Shown: positions 33,601 through 48,600, counted from the first letter of the stretch. The stretch: DNA of 64,000 nt from Owenia fusiformis (GCA_903813345.2 CAIIXF020000012.1:10376432-10440431); one strand, 5' to 3'. Notes: generated by a model from the letters alone, not told the origin. Made by a program: numbers and translations.

Positions 33601-36600
33601 AAATATGCGCATGTCATTGGTCAATTCCGGGCTCAACGATGACGTCAGAAGTAATGACCATATATAGAACGTCGGTCAAATTTGGCCGACGAACACTGAT
33701 TGGCGCGGTGAGTTCACAGGTTTATTTTAGTTTGAAAGAGTGAAGACGAAGCTCTCTTTTAAGAAGTGAAGTCAAACGAATGCAAAGGGTACAATTTAAC
33801 AGGATAAGGCTCATAAACATTTATACCAGTTTTATAGTTCTAACAGAAATGTAGGCCTTTAAGTTCAAATCTATCCAATAGTTCTGTACATATGGTAAAA
33901 TTATTTTTTTAACCCCCACCCTGTAAGCTTGTGAATTCCACCATTTGTTCATGATAGATTTATCACAAATATTTATCAAAAAAAAAGATTTCTGTAAGTT
34001 TTCTTTAAAATCTGATATTCTGAATCTTTTTTATGTCTAAAATATTGGTAAAGAGGTCTGCTATTAACAATGATCACTAGAGCAAGCCATGATAATACAA
34101 GATAAAGCTCTAAAGTTAGTGAATTTTATTTACTCTTTTATAAACAATTTCTCTTGTTAATTGCAGGTTATTCTACTCGGATGCAAGTACAGATGGACCC
34201 CTTCAATGCTGCATATTTCTTATGGACCCCAAAGACAACAAAAACTGGCCACGCTAAAACCCAACTAGACGAAACCTTTGTTGTTATGAACCCCCAGGAT
34301 TCCAACAAAATCAGCGTGAATTATGGGCCATTTTCTGACACGAAAACAATCACCCCAAATCTTGTCGCAAATAATTATAGCAATGTTTTACATAATGTAA
34401 AATTAGAAGGAATCGATATAAGTGCTCATTTACTGCAAGAAACCATCACAAGGGATTCGTCAGAAATTCAAGTTTTATTCCACGCAGGACAAATCCAGGA
34501 TAACAACAGTGAGAAGTCCTCTAAAGGGAGCTATAGCAAGAAACGCCCGATGTATTATCAGGAAATCGAGCAAAAATGGTGCTTACATATGTATGTGTTA
34601 CTTGACACTCAGGAGCTCGCGTCGTCATGTATTCTAAGCAGCTTCACCGGGACGTGCATGGGAAGTGTAACCCTACCCAGTGAATGGTGGCAGGGCTTGT
34701 CTATACACCCAAAAGCAGATATTTACTATTCTGCATACAGTATCAAAGAAAATCTAGAATGTTCTACGGCGACTAACTCAATCGTGCCAGATAAAACAAA
34801 TGACCGCGAGGTTACCCGTTACTTCGTTAGCTCGGTTCCGATGGTTACAGGAGCACCGATTTTTGACGAACGGAAGGAGGATCAGCATATTTTGGTGTAT
34901 ATTCCACGACAGGTTTTCCACCCTGGGACCAGATTTAAAGTTCCTGTTAAGCTCCAAGCAGAATCTGATCTTCAACTATTCGTTGTTAGGTGAGTAAACA
35001 AAATTCCTTTTAACATTACGTTGAGGGGTCTTTTCAGAAAAAAGATTTTGGGGCTGGCCATTTTAAGAAAAATAGAGGGTGTCCATAACAGAATTCTTTA
35101 CATTTTACACAGACTTAAACATTCTGATACTCATAGCATCATTCTGGTTCATCTGAAACATCATCTCAGGGCTGAGAAGAAATGAGATGTCATTGTTTAT
35201 CATGATGAGACTTATATTGTAATTGTAAAGAGACTTTATAGACACCCTGTATATTTTTGTGGTTATTTATCAAATTGATAACTATATGGTTATTGAGAAA
35301 AGATTGACAGATAGGTGTTTCTAAAATGAATTCAAGTTATAAAATTCCACAATAATTAAAATCACATACAAATATAGTTTCATTGATACATGTATTGATT
35401 TACATAAGTTCAGCTGCGGAGATTTCTTACGAAGAGAAAATCACCATTCGGGTAAACTTTTATTACTGTGAGGCAAACGGAAGAAACATGAATTTGTGGC
35501 TCAGCCTGTTTAACTTTTTTTTATAAGTGGTTTGCTCCAAGCAAAGTTTCTATTCTGCAAGTGGTGTCCATCAGTGGTTGAATGTATATCAACAGCATGT
35601 CTGCTTCTTTGATTACTTTCCAACGAGGGAATGTTACCTTTAAAAAGATACATTTATGTTGATTAGAATTTAGGGAAATGGCTGTAATGCTACACATGAT
35701 ATTTCCCTTATAAAAAAAACAACCATTTTTTCCGAAATTCAATGGTTTCATTGCATATCATGTAACCATCATTTCAACCTTGAAGATCAAAGGAAAAATC
35801 ATTATATCAACCATTCAAAACCATTGCGCAACCATTACTTCACCCATCTTTTCAACCCTTTTTACATAAAGTTGCAATGGTTACGCAACCATTTTTGAGA
35901 AACCATTGCAAAACCATTACAACCATTACCCATCGAAATTAACAGTTACAATTGATTGCAACCATTGATGGAGAACTGCAACTATTGCAACCATTAATCC
36001 TCAAAATGAATGCTCATGGGCAGACCTGTAGCCAGCTTTTGCACTTTTGACAAATTTACAAGGGGATACATATTTTATAACTATGGCCAAAAATTGGCCA
36101 AAATCACTTGAAAAGTCCTCAATATGGTGAAAAACTGCATGAATTTGAAATAATTTTTAGCTATGGCTATGTTGATATTATTAGTATGTTTTTTTTAAGT
36201 AAGCATGTCTGTAGTCTGTAGTCTGCAGTCTATCACACTCTTCTCTCATTAAAGAATTTTTTTTGGACTTTGTGTGTCTCGGATCTTGTTCTCAATGACA
36301 AGTCTGACGTCACTTCCAGAACAACAAAAAACATACACTTATTTGTATATATCATTTAATCTAATCCCTAGGGTTTTAAACACTTATTTCTATGACTATT
36401 GCAATCACTTATCAGGTATCGTTTTTAAGGAGAATGAAAAATGCAGAAATCTTGTAAGAAAATAAGGATTCTTTTTTGTTTCAATTCAATAAGAAAATTG
36501 TAGAAATACAAATTAAGATTTCACATTATTGAATTCAGATAAGGTACAAAGACAGAGCAGCAACAGTTGCACAGACAGAGCGGCAACGGTTGAAATGCTA

Positions 36601-39600
36601 ATTATAACCATTGAAAAGCTAATTATAACCATTGAAATGCTAATTATAACCATTGAACAGCCAATTAGATAAAGTTCTGTTTTGATAGTTTAACAAAATC
36701 ATTACAAATTAATTCTTTTTTTAAGAATTATTTTTGTCTGAATAATTTATTTTTGAATTCCCCCTACCATAATAATGACACAATCATAGTAAATTAGATG
36801 AGATTCACATTAAGATTTTTGAAGCCAGCTATGGTCTTGATGAATTCTCTTTTTTCTAGCGATAGTTAACTTAAGGTCATAATACAATTTTGAGACATAT
36901 CCAACTTCAAGTTCATGCTCATAGGCCTAAAACCATGTCTAGTAAAAGGAAATATCATCTATTCAAGTGTTTAAGATATTTCCCTTTCAGTCATTATGAT
37001 TAAAGTTTAATCCAATAGTAATTAATATTTTTTGATTTGTAAATGATATTGAAGAAAAGACAATCAATCCGGCTCTTGCCTAATCCAAAGCATAAATACA
37101 AGGATGTTGATGTTTCAAAATCATGTTTTGGAAACATTTTCAGTTTAATCTACTTAATTGTTGTAATAAGACTTCTTTGATATTGAAGAAGCAGTTATTT
37201 TGGCACTAGCTTAATCCAAATCATAAATAAGAGGCAGGAAATACAATCTTTGATGTTTTATAATATGTATGTATGTACTTTTAGTCAGAAACATTTTTTT
37301 GTTGAGACAGGAGAAAAACAGAAAATTTCCACAGAATGTTTTGTTGTATTGTTCAGTAAAACTGAATGAATCAAGAAGGAATTTCCAAATAAACTACAAG
37401 AATGACCAGTGCCAAAAATGAATACACTTGATTCTCTTCAATAAAATAGAAATACTATCTCTATGAACATGAACTTGAAGTAATTTTCAGTACCAAAAAT
37501 GAATAAACCTTATTCTTTATAGAAATAATATGCCTATGAGAATGAACTTGAAGTCATATCCAGTGCCAAAAATGAATAAACCTTATTCCCTTCAATTAAT
37601 TAGAAATAATATGCCCATAAACATGAACTACTGTAATTTGAAACATAATAATGCATTCAATTTACTTGTATGTTCTTCATGTTTCAAATTGTCTCATTCT
37701 TAAACTAAATAATTTCCACAATATGGTTGAAAATAGTTGCAACCATTTGGTTAAATGCAACTTAAACAATCAATGGTTTGTAATGGTTGCAAATGATTCC
37801 ATAATTTCAATGATATGCAACCAAAGTTTTCAACCAAATTTTAATGGTTGCAATGTAATGGTTGGAAACCATTTCAATTGGTTGCAGCAATGGTTATGCA
37901 ATGATTTGTAATGGTTGCGCAATGGATTTTAATGGTTGAAATTCGGAAAAAATGGTTGTTTTTTTCCTAAGGGTTGTGAACCTTATCTCAATATATGCCA
38001 GTGTTTTTACAATGTCATTTAGTTTTATGGTAAATGAGACTTGAAGGCTATTTGAGGTTTAGAATTCGTTCTGTAGGGTTCCAACCTTTCCAGATTTGTA
38101 AGGTCATTTGTATTATGTTTTATGTTAAACAGAAGTTAGCAGGGATAACTCAGTGGTCATGAGTTTCGAAATTCCAATAATGATATCCTGGCATTGACGG
38201 TTTTTTGGATTCTGCAGCCATTTAAGAAATATTACTTGCACCATGGGCTTTCAATTCTAGTTGAAAGCCCATGCTTGCACCCATAAAATGATTATTTGCA
38301 CCCACATAATAATTATTTGCAACCACATAATGATTATTTGAACCCAGTTTAAAATTACTATGTTGAGAATTCTTTAAATGGAGCTTGCACCATGCCCCTC
38401 AAAACTTACCATCCTGCATAATATGAGACACAAGGCACTAAAATCTCTCATCCAAGACTTATCATCATTTGTATTAGTTATCTTTGACTTTTCTATATAA
38501 TCAATATTAATTCAAATATGTGGCTTCTCTTGTGCTATTTCTCATACATCATTTTTCATCTCAGGCATCCAGAATCTGCAACTTTCCAATGAACTCTGAA
38601 TCTTGTATTGATAGACAGAGATGAATACCAAGTTTCAGGGTGAAGAGAATCTAATGAAATCCTATGATAAATGAGGTTCATATCTATTGGCATTATCATG
38701 ACTCAAGCCAACAGTGGTGAACCATTGAATAGTTTATCTTGCATACCTATAGACCAGTGTCCCTCAGAAATAGTTTCTACTGGTTTATATTGGTTAAATT
38801 GGTATTACCCACAGCCAGTTGCTAGGATTTGCCAAGGTGGTTCACTTTTTAGAAAATTCTAGGGGGTTCACTTTTGACTACTATGGCCCAAAAATTGCTT
38901 GAAAAGTGCTCAGAATGGTGATAACTGCATGATTTTGAAGAATTTTTGGTGGGGGGATTGAATGTACAGTATGGGATTTATTTTTCATATTTTTGATATC
39001 TTTTTGAGGATAAATGCTGACTTTTGAAGCTGGTTTCTGAGTATGAGGGCTGTTTAACTTAAAACACCTAAGAGTTGGCTCTAGTGGGAGTGCATAACAT
39101 GTTTTTCATGTGTTACAAATTGCTAACTTCATCATTAACATACATACATTGAACAACATCCTGAAATAGTGATCTCATCATGATATGAAGTATAAAGAAG
39201 TTCAGATTTGGTGAAAATTGCTCTTGATGTTTGTCAGTTGATTATTTCACATGTTCTGCCAGGCCCGTAGCCAGGGGGTTTGATGGGTTCGAGCGAACCC
39301 CTCCCTGACCAAAAATTCTTTCAAAATCATGCAGTTTTTCATCATTCTGAGCACTTTTTAAGTGATTTTGGCCATTTAGGACCAAAATTGTCAAAAGTGA
39401 AGCCCCCCTGGAATTTTTCAAGAAGTGAACCCCCCCTTGGCAAATCCTGGCTACGGGCCTGGCATATTCCATGCCTGAGTGAATAGGTTATCATCGAGCA
39501 GATTTATCCACAGGTTGTATCGGCGATTCACATTCCGGAGATTGAACAACTCTCAAATATGCAATACAGGGGTTTCACTAGAATTTCTCACAACAGGCTT

Positions 39601-42600
39601 TAAATAAATGAAAATAACAGGCAAAATTAGTAGAAATCATATATTTTAACATAGAAAAGTTGATAATTCCCTAAAACAACAGGTGATTTTGTGAAAATAA
39701 CTGATGAAAATCGCTTGTTGCCTGCTGCTATGAATCCTCTGTAATATCAACCAGATACTAACAACAAAAGCAATTTATCATGTTCCAATTTTTCATAACA
39801 ATTTCTTACAACAGGTGAAATGAATATAAACAACAGATTCAATTATTGGAAATTACAGTTCTAACATGAAAACAATTGCAAAATTCTCCAAAATAGCAGG
39901 CAATTTTGGTGAAAAACTGAAGAAAATCGCCAAAATACTTGCTGCCTTTGAAACCAACCCACGAAAAAAGTCGCCCATAATAAAACCTACCATTTCTATA
40001 TTAGTTGATATGAAGTTATAAATAAGAAACAAATTGTTGAATGAACCTCCCAGAATATAACCTGGCAAATTAATTTAAGACATTTATACAAATTATAACA
40101 TAATTCCTGCATTTAAGCATCAAACATGTGAGATATTGATTGAAAGAGACGTAATGATAGCGTCAGTTCTGTTTTTAGAGTCAAACACTTGTCTGTTAAG
40201 TATGCGTGTGGTTAGCAAGGATCATAGGTATGCTACTTACAGGTAAAACATCAGTTTTTATGTTGCCATAGATACCCACACTTGAGTATTGTTATGTAAA
40301 GATATCATACTAGTTTTAAGTTTATCTACAGCTTTATCATTCCAGATCAAAATAAATCGTAATCTTTTTTTACTTGGGTCATTAACTTATGCAGTGAAGC
40401 AAGCAGGTGCAGCACCCACCTGACATTTTAAAACAGGCTTGCACCCATCTGAGAATTCATTCACACCCACTTGAAAATGAGAAAAATCATGAAAAATTGG
40501 CATATTTTGACCAATTTCAATCTGAATTGTGAAAATGAGAATTTTGCATATACCTGAGAAAAATTCCATGAAGAATACTGTATATTCTATTCGGCATTCC
40601 TAACGAATGGCAAAAAAAACGGAAACAACTGGCAAAATTATTGAAAATTACAAGAAAAAGTTGAAATATTTGTAAAGCCAACTCGGGTAGATTTGGTAAA
40701 AAAAACAATTGGAAATATCCCCTGTTACCGGCTGCTTATAATATACATGAAGAAGTTGCAGTCATTTTACTAGGCAATCTTGATTCACAACATTTCAGTT
40801 GCTCCAACTATGTGTTCCACCTTAGAAGTTGAAGTAGTTACTCAATGTAAAATGTGTTATTAAACTGAAGAACATACAAACAAAGCAGTAATTGGACGTA
40901 ATATCTTAGTTTTGCTTGTAGTCTCTGGACCGCCCTCCTTATCTTCTTCAACAGCAGAGGAGAGAGGTGAAGCGGGGATCTAGGGGGGAGGGGTGTCTCA
41001 GGGCTTTAGGAAGACTAGTCATTACTGATTAAATGATGAAACAAGGATCAGTTTAATTTGTTAATTGATAATCTTTTTTTAAAAGATGAAAAAAGTATTT
41101 TCTTTTCTTAGCCAAACTGTTGAGTTTCTTGCTGTTACAGAAACCACATTACAGGTTAAAATTAGCTCTCCACTTGCAGTAGAATTTGCGTATCCATGGC
41201 AACCACTAAGTAGGAGAGTAACCTTGTGTTTTAGCCCGATGCCCTGGCCAAAATACCTCATAATTTGGTAATATCTTGAAATGTTAAATGTGTGAGGTAT
41301 CGAATGTCTTTACATTTTGACATGGTAAAAAATTCTTGGAAGTTGTAGATTTTGAGTTGATACTTGGATGTTGGAGTGATATATCAAAACTCCAAGGGAC
41401 GGATATTTTTATTTGTAACTGAACCAAATGGTTCTTATCTGCCTTAGTATAAGAAGTAACACCTTGGAAGTTTTGAGTTGTCAAAAAACAGTAAAAAGTG
41501 TAGAATTAGCAAGAAATTGATTTTATATTAAGGTATCTACTCTAAATACTATAAAAATATCAAAAAATCAGGAAGAGATTTATGAACAGTAGAGAAAAGT
41601 TATGAAATGATGAAAAGCTGGGGTAAGATTTTGAGTTTGGGTCTAACTGGATTATGTAAACACATCTAATGCTTTCGTAATCAAAACATCCCTTCCTTAC
41701 TGAGAGATTGATTTTGAAGTGAAAATAAACAATTTCTTGGCAAATGTATATGTTTGAGTGTTTACCTGACCAGTTTGACTTGTTTCAGTGAACATTTCCA
41801 TTGAAACATCTCCTTTATAGTGTAGCAGTGAATCCCTCTTCATCTCCCCTTCCTCGTTTTAAAATATCTCTCATATAGGAGAGAATATTCTATGAGGGTG
41901 GAAAGTAGGGAGGGACTGGATGCCTTGCAGGGGACTTTTCAATACCAGTGAATAATTTCACCTCAAGGGATTTCAACCTTTTTCAGAAAAAAAACTTTCT
42001 GAGGAACTTTAAGTTCAAAAATATGTTTGGCCTACAGTAAAATGGAGAACATGGTCCAGCTGTTCAAGAAAAGATGGTAGGGGGTTAAAAAGCCTGGTTA
42101 GGTTACTTCCAAATAACTTATGTCCAATCTAACTTGACCCTCTATATAACAGATTTCCTGAGTCAGTGGAATATCCAAATGGCTTATGGTCACCTTTTTC
42201 AGTAGTTTAATTTTGCATATTGAGGAAAGACCTTATATTCTACATCTACTGCTTTATCCCTTGGTCTCAAGGTACCTTAATGTGCAGGTTCATAGTCAGG
42301 GGATGGGGTGGGGGTTGAGCGAAGCTTTTCACCATTCTGAGCACTTTTAAATGATTTTACCCCCTGGAATCTTTTGAAAAATGAACCTCCCTAGGCAAAA
42401 GCTAGCTATGGGTATGAGGTGCAGGGGTTTCACTAGAATTTCCCACAAATGGAAATCATCAATTTAACATGGAAAAGTTGAAAAATCCCTGAAAACAACA
42501 GACGATTTTGTGAAAACAACCAGTGTAAATTGCCTGTTGCCTGCTGAAATGAAACCCCTGGAGGTGTGACTTAAAGGGGGAGTTGGTGTTAAGAGATATT

Positions 42601-45600
42601 CATAAGAAATGTTTGAACACATAGTCAGGTTCTACTATTACATGTATGAAGCTACATTCATATTTATTTTACATGTGGTGTTGTTATGGGCTATCTTCAT
42701 CACTTTATATCAATGTTGTATGTTTAACTCAATGAACCCTTATTGCCCTGAAGAGAGAACTAAACAAGGATCATGAACATTTTAGTGTATATATATACAT
42801 GTATATTTCAATGCTTTAATTTTTCATTTTATCATCTACACATGCGTCTGGATTCAAGGAAGGGGGAATTGCAATTCATTGACACTTTGAGCAAAAGCCT
42901 TTTTGAGAAATGGAAATTTCCAATGTGCTTTGTTCTCTGAAAAGAACACTGAGGACAACGTTGTATATTTTTACTCTATAATTTTGTTTACAAACTATGG
43001 GTATAATTAAATGGTTAACAGTAAGATACAGCATCTTCTTCTTCCTTTAGGTTTCTGTGTCTAAACCATTGGCACTGTAATGCTGCCTTTGGACACTTGC
43101 TACAGTTTGTCACTTGTATTAAAATTTTTGTCACTGGTCACGGTGTATAACCCAAACGCTCCTACATGCACGGCGGAGCGTTTCATTTACGCGGAAACGC
43201 TCCAGAGCGAAATAAAATGGCGGCTAATGAAGATTCCACTATGACCGTAAGTATTGTTTTTCTCGTTTCTCTTACATATCATATGTTATGGTGAAATATT
43301 ATGTACCATTCGATGAACAATACCGTAAGCAAATATCTTATTTATTCAACTTCTGGTGGTTAACTGTTATTTGCTTGATCAAAGCTCCGTAGTGTAGATC
43401 GAACGAATCTGAAGATGACGATTTGACCACAAATTACGAATTAAACTAGTATTTCTATGAAAACGTTAATCTTTCTGTTAAAGTAGTAGATCACAAACTC
43501 GTATATTCTCATTTCCTAAAATCCCAGTCCAAATCCATTACTTGTTCTCGAAAAATCGCTTGTTTTCCTCAAAACGCTCCGTCGATTTAGAACACAATTT
43601 TAGAAACGCTCTTACCATTTTGTTTTGATATCATTTTCAGATCATTAGAGAAGAGTTCCGAATTGAATCTATCTCTCAAAAACGTGTTGTACTTGTTAGG
43701 CAAATTGAAACATCTGAACCTGGTGGTGCTAAACGTGCAACTAGCTGATTTAAGCCTACATTAGATGATGTCATGCCTACATGTGTGCTAAATCATAAAA
43801 CTATAGAAAAAAACTAAAATTTATATGTGAATTAATCTTTCTTCTTTTGATGCCAAGGGGTATAATAGATCTTTTCTTTCTCTTCCTGAAAAGGAAAGGC
43901 AAGCTATATATTTCCTAAACTGATCTAGACTACCGGAGCGTTTCCAGTTCACTGTGTTAACCAGATCGGAGCGTTTCTTGAATATGAGAATGTCATCATT
44001 TCTCAGACTGGATTTTCGGTCATCTAATCACTATTACGATGATGTATGGTGCGTTGAAGCATTGGAATTTGACTAAAATATACGTTGGTTCTCTAATCTT
44101 GGCTCAACTAATCACATGTATCGACAAAAGGGGTTTTGACCGGTAGAATGACAAATACGTTTTTGAATTTTGATAACAATACTGCTTCGTACAGCTCTTC
44201 CTAATTGCTTCAAACGTCAACAGTCAGCCAAGTACAACATGAATATCACACCCATCGAATGGTATACTCGAAATATGGAACTCATACCTCTTATTCCCGC
44301 CAGCCAGTTTTCCTACTCCGGAGCGTTTCTTTGTTTAATTTCAGTAATGAAACGCTCCGTCGTGCATGTAGGAGCGTTTGGCTTATACACCGTGCTGGTG
44401 CTTTTCACTTATACTTTGTTTATTTTTGGAGAGAGAGAGCGCTATTAATTTTGGGGTTTTAGGAGTTCCTGATCACTTATATGATTTAACTTGAATCATC
44501 TAAAACAGAAAATGGAGTCACTATCTCTTCTATGTATACTTCTTGTATTAAAATAATACAACATCCACTGTCCATTCCTAGAGCACATGGCAAGATGGAC
44601 GAAATGCTTCAAATTTCCAATTTTTTATTTTGATGAACTTTTCTGCACTTGATGACATCGGTAAAAGAAGTGTGTAAAGACATATGTTATGTCTAAGGGG
44701 TGGTTTCAAAATGAAGACAGTTGTGGAAAATGGAAAATAATATCATTTTGGCAAACCCCTACCCCATACACATGAAACTTCAAAATGGTGATTTGCCTTT
44801 TACTTGTATTTTTCAAAAAATCAAATGAAATCATTTTTTACCCCATTGTTTTTCTATTGCTGTTAACAATTGGATACAACCCCTAACTGTAAGTCAGTAG
44901 TTCAGGTGGAAAATAGAAGATAATAGATCTGTAGTATAGGATTCCATTGCAAGGTTTTCCCAGTTGAGTAGTTGATGTGCTATTAAAGAGTGTTAAGTCA
45001 GAGGGGTGGTGTGGCTGACCAATAGAGGTACAGGGTATCGTGTAAAGTCAGAGGGTGATGTGGCTGGCCAATGGTGGTACAGGGTATCATGTTAAGTCAG
45101 AGGGCGAAGTGCCTGGCCTATGGAGGTACAGGGTATCCAGTAGCCTTGTGTACATTATGTTCAAGGGTATACACAACATGTGTTTCAACAACTCTTCAGT
45201 CTGCAGTGGTCAAAATGTTTCACTTCTGTCAGGTCATATCAATCCAATGCAGCTGTATGAGCAACTCATGTTGTGGTCTGTCTTATATGATTCTGAATGT
45301 AGGAGGCTCATTGCCATTGACATATCTCATTGAGCTTTTTAACATGTCTGTTCCTTTATGGTTTACCCTGAGGCTTTGATTTCTATGAATTGGCATTTGG
45401 TCAGTATTGTCAAAATTGACAAAATTTTGGTCTGTTTGGTCAAAATTGACAAAATTTTGGTCAGTTTGGTCAAAATTGACAAAATTTTGAGTGTTACTAA
45501 GTCTAGTTCCATTACAAAAATGAGCCCCCTCCTGATAAATAAGGAGTCCCTCTGAAAAATTAGAAGCCTCTTCCTGATGAAGGTTCCCTAATGCCTGTCA

Positions 45601-48600
45601 CTAAGAAGTTTGTTTAATCAATATTTTGAAGGCTACAGGGATTTTTCTCAAACTTATCAAAAGTTTTTACTCGTATACAATTAGAGAAAACTAATGTACA
45701 GCAATGATTTGATTGTCTCATCATTTTTTCAAAAAATGAATTATTTTCAGGAGTTTTGTAAACATCATCTAATCTTCAACAACCACTTTCTAGCAAGGTT
45801 TGAGCATACTTCAATGAAGTGTTATCTTAGAACGTGATATTGCTAACATTCAACTTGCAGAAGTCCATGACAATCCTTATCTTAATTGATTTTCAATGGG
45901 TTTATCAAAGGAAAGCTGTTTATGAGGGCAAATTGGCTCATTGTTTATATTAATACTTAAAGTAATGATTAAAGGTATGAAATTACTGAGCATAATTTAA
46001 GTGGTGTTTAAAAATACTTGCATTATTTTAAAATAAACATCAATACTTCAATAAGGATGGTTTACAAATATGAGATGTTTTAATAGGCAGAGACATATTT
46101 ACATATTAGTACAAGTAGGAGTATACAGGGTGTTCTATACAGGGTGTTCCATGATGACTGCACCCTCCACTGCCAATTCTAGATCTAGATAACTTACCTA
46201 ATATAACTGCCTTGTACTTTCTAACAGTTTAATTTGGCCATTAAAAAAAACTTTTTCTCCATTGTGGATGTGAAGTATATATATCTCGGGAGGGGGGGGG
46301 GGGGGGTATGCATATCAGGGGGGGACTTAAAAAGATAAGATAGAATGTAGTTGTACAAGGAGGTACATGTAGTATTAGGCAATATTGATAGAAGTACTCT
46401 TTGCATTTGTTTGACTTTGCTTCTCAAAGAGATTCTTTGTCAAAATGAAGATGATTTTTAGAATTTGTATTAGACCAAGGAAGTCAGTATGCTGCAATGC
46501 TGGTAGAATCTCCATATTGGCATTCTCAATCAAAACCTCAACCTTCCATAAAAATCACAATTTATAGTTCATCATTTATCATTGATAACAAAAGTAATAA
46601 ATATAATATACGGCCAATAAGAAGCTGAATTCGACATGGAGAATACTAATAGATTATTACAGCATCCTAGAAAATCAGATAACGAGTAGGTATATCGAAA
46701 AACAGGACATATTTCCAGAAAATGTCTTAATATTATTGTAGGGTGGTTATAGCTATCATAAAATAGCCCTCAAATGGTGGCAAAACAGAACTCCCCTCAG
46801 TGAAACATTGCCTTTATAGCACCATACCTTAATATTGTAACAGTTCTTAAAGCTTTTCACTTATGAGTAACTAGTGGTAGAGGATATATATTACTGGAAG
46901 TGGATTTGAAAGATATCTTGGCCTTTGAAGTGGGGATAGACTGTAAATAGAATCAGATTCTATCATGAGGTTTTCTGCTAAATTATTCCCAGCAAAGTGT
47001 TTATACCTTAATCCACATACTCTGTCCAGCTGTATTTTCTTTTTATCAAACTTGAAAAAGGTGCTATCTTGTCATCGCCTTATGCTGGTGTATGGGAGGA
47101 TGGGTGCCACTAATTTCTGATAATTTTTGACCCTCTTGTTTTAATTATGTCCCACCACAAGTGCTGACATATTGTTAAACCTTCTGTGGACAGTGTTCGG
47201 TGGTTGAGATCTGTAACAAATGGTTGTTGGTGACATTCTGCATGTTAATGCCTTGTTTGTTATTCCATTTCTTTTATATGTTTAGCCTATTGCCAGAAAT
47301 TCATTTGAAGCCCTTGCATAATTTACAAAACCAGTGGGAGTGATTTTATCAAATATTTTAGTAGATGTATATTGGTCAATAGTGCAAGCCACAATATAAT
47401 AATATAACATTATAACATGGTTGTTGACTTATGTTTTGCAGGGCCAAGGCACGTAATGGATTGAAGATTGTTGGTGTAGAAACCTCGCAACCAGACAAAT
47501 GGAAAGTACGACTGCAGGATATGACAAGACAGCAGAAGAATGCAATGGTCACTGCATATGTGAAGGATGAGATGACTTATATAAAGCGAGACAGGTAAGT
47601 CATGCTTCTCATATAAGTCATGGAAAAAATGCTATATTGTCGTTGCTCGGTAAGCAGTCATGTAGATTTGCTGGTTGGTAGGTGCAACATAAGTTTTGTC
47701 ATCAGAATTTATCATCACCATTTATCTGTTCAACTTGAAAATACTATAGATGCAAGAGCAGACATAGCGCCAAGATCTGATAATGTTTTTGGCATGATGG
47801 GTAAATTCCATTTTGCTCCTCAAAGTGCGATATTGTATCACCTTGTGTTCATAATGCGTGGTTAAAAATTACCTGTCGCATAAATTGTTCTGTTCTGCTG
47901 GCTTCTTTGTTGTCTGTTTGGTTGTCAAGGTGAGATACACATCAGCTGATCTTAAATTAAAAGTGGGGTTTTGTTTATGAAAACAATATGGCAGACAAGA
48001 TGTTTCTGGTTTACAGATGGTACTTTTATATAGAAGCCATTGTGATCTATAAACATTATTAACTGAGGTGGCTTAAAGATGGTTTGAGGACAGAGTGGAG
48101 GTGAGGATGGTTTAGGATTACCCTTTGCATTGTTCGACTTCACTTCTTATGAGAGAGCTTCGTCTTCGTCATCTGTAGTTTATAACTAGACTCTGCGCAC
48201 AGGGTAGTTTAGGATAGAGTGGTTGTGGCAAGGGTGGTAGAGGTATATAAAAAACCTTAGGAGGGCCCTCATGTATCATGCATTACTGATATCATACAGC
48301 CTTCTACAGGTGTGTGTGTGGGTGGGGGGGGGGTGATATATAATCCTTGTGTTGCTCTGTCATGTAGAACACCAGATAAACCTTACATAGGGAGCAAATG
48401 TTGATGACTCCATGGGGCTCCCTATGGGGGCAATGAACAAGCCTTGTGTAGCTCTGCCATTTAAAATACCAGAGGAGCCCCATATAGGCAACTGTTGTAG
48501 ATAAGTGTGTCAGTAATGATTTTTGACAGGAATGATCAAAAGGTTCAGTTCAACATCTTGTTCCAATTAACCCTGCTAATCCCAATTGTAGTTTAAGAAT

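Larger units (their letters stand above)
24624..34166 (+). other. TMEM132 intron 1
   Basis: 9.5 kb with no coding exon recognised. Contents listed separately: the GGGTCTA-rich element at 25040, the GTGGAACACC element at 25536, MITEs at 26725 and 28123, TGTCACCAC repeats at 27078 and 29460, and a promoter-like segment near 33450-33740. The stretch 29700-33400 shows nothing beyond AT-rich sequence and poly-G at about 32720. Confidence 0.7.
34990..47441 (+). other. TMEM132 intron 2
   Basis: 12.5 kb with no additional TMEM132 exon; exons 2 and 3 join directly in family alignment. It contains the 2.27-kb AACCATT element, several MITEs, the Transib-like element, and tandem repeats at 44992 and 45410. 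About 40750-42280 and 45500-47140 hold nothing recognised apart from poly-G at 46290-46307. Confidence 0.7.
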
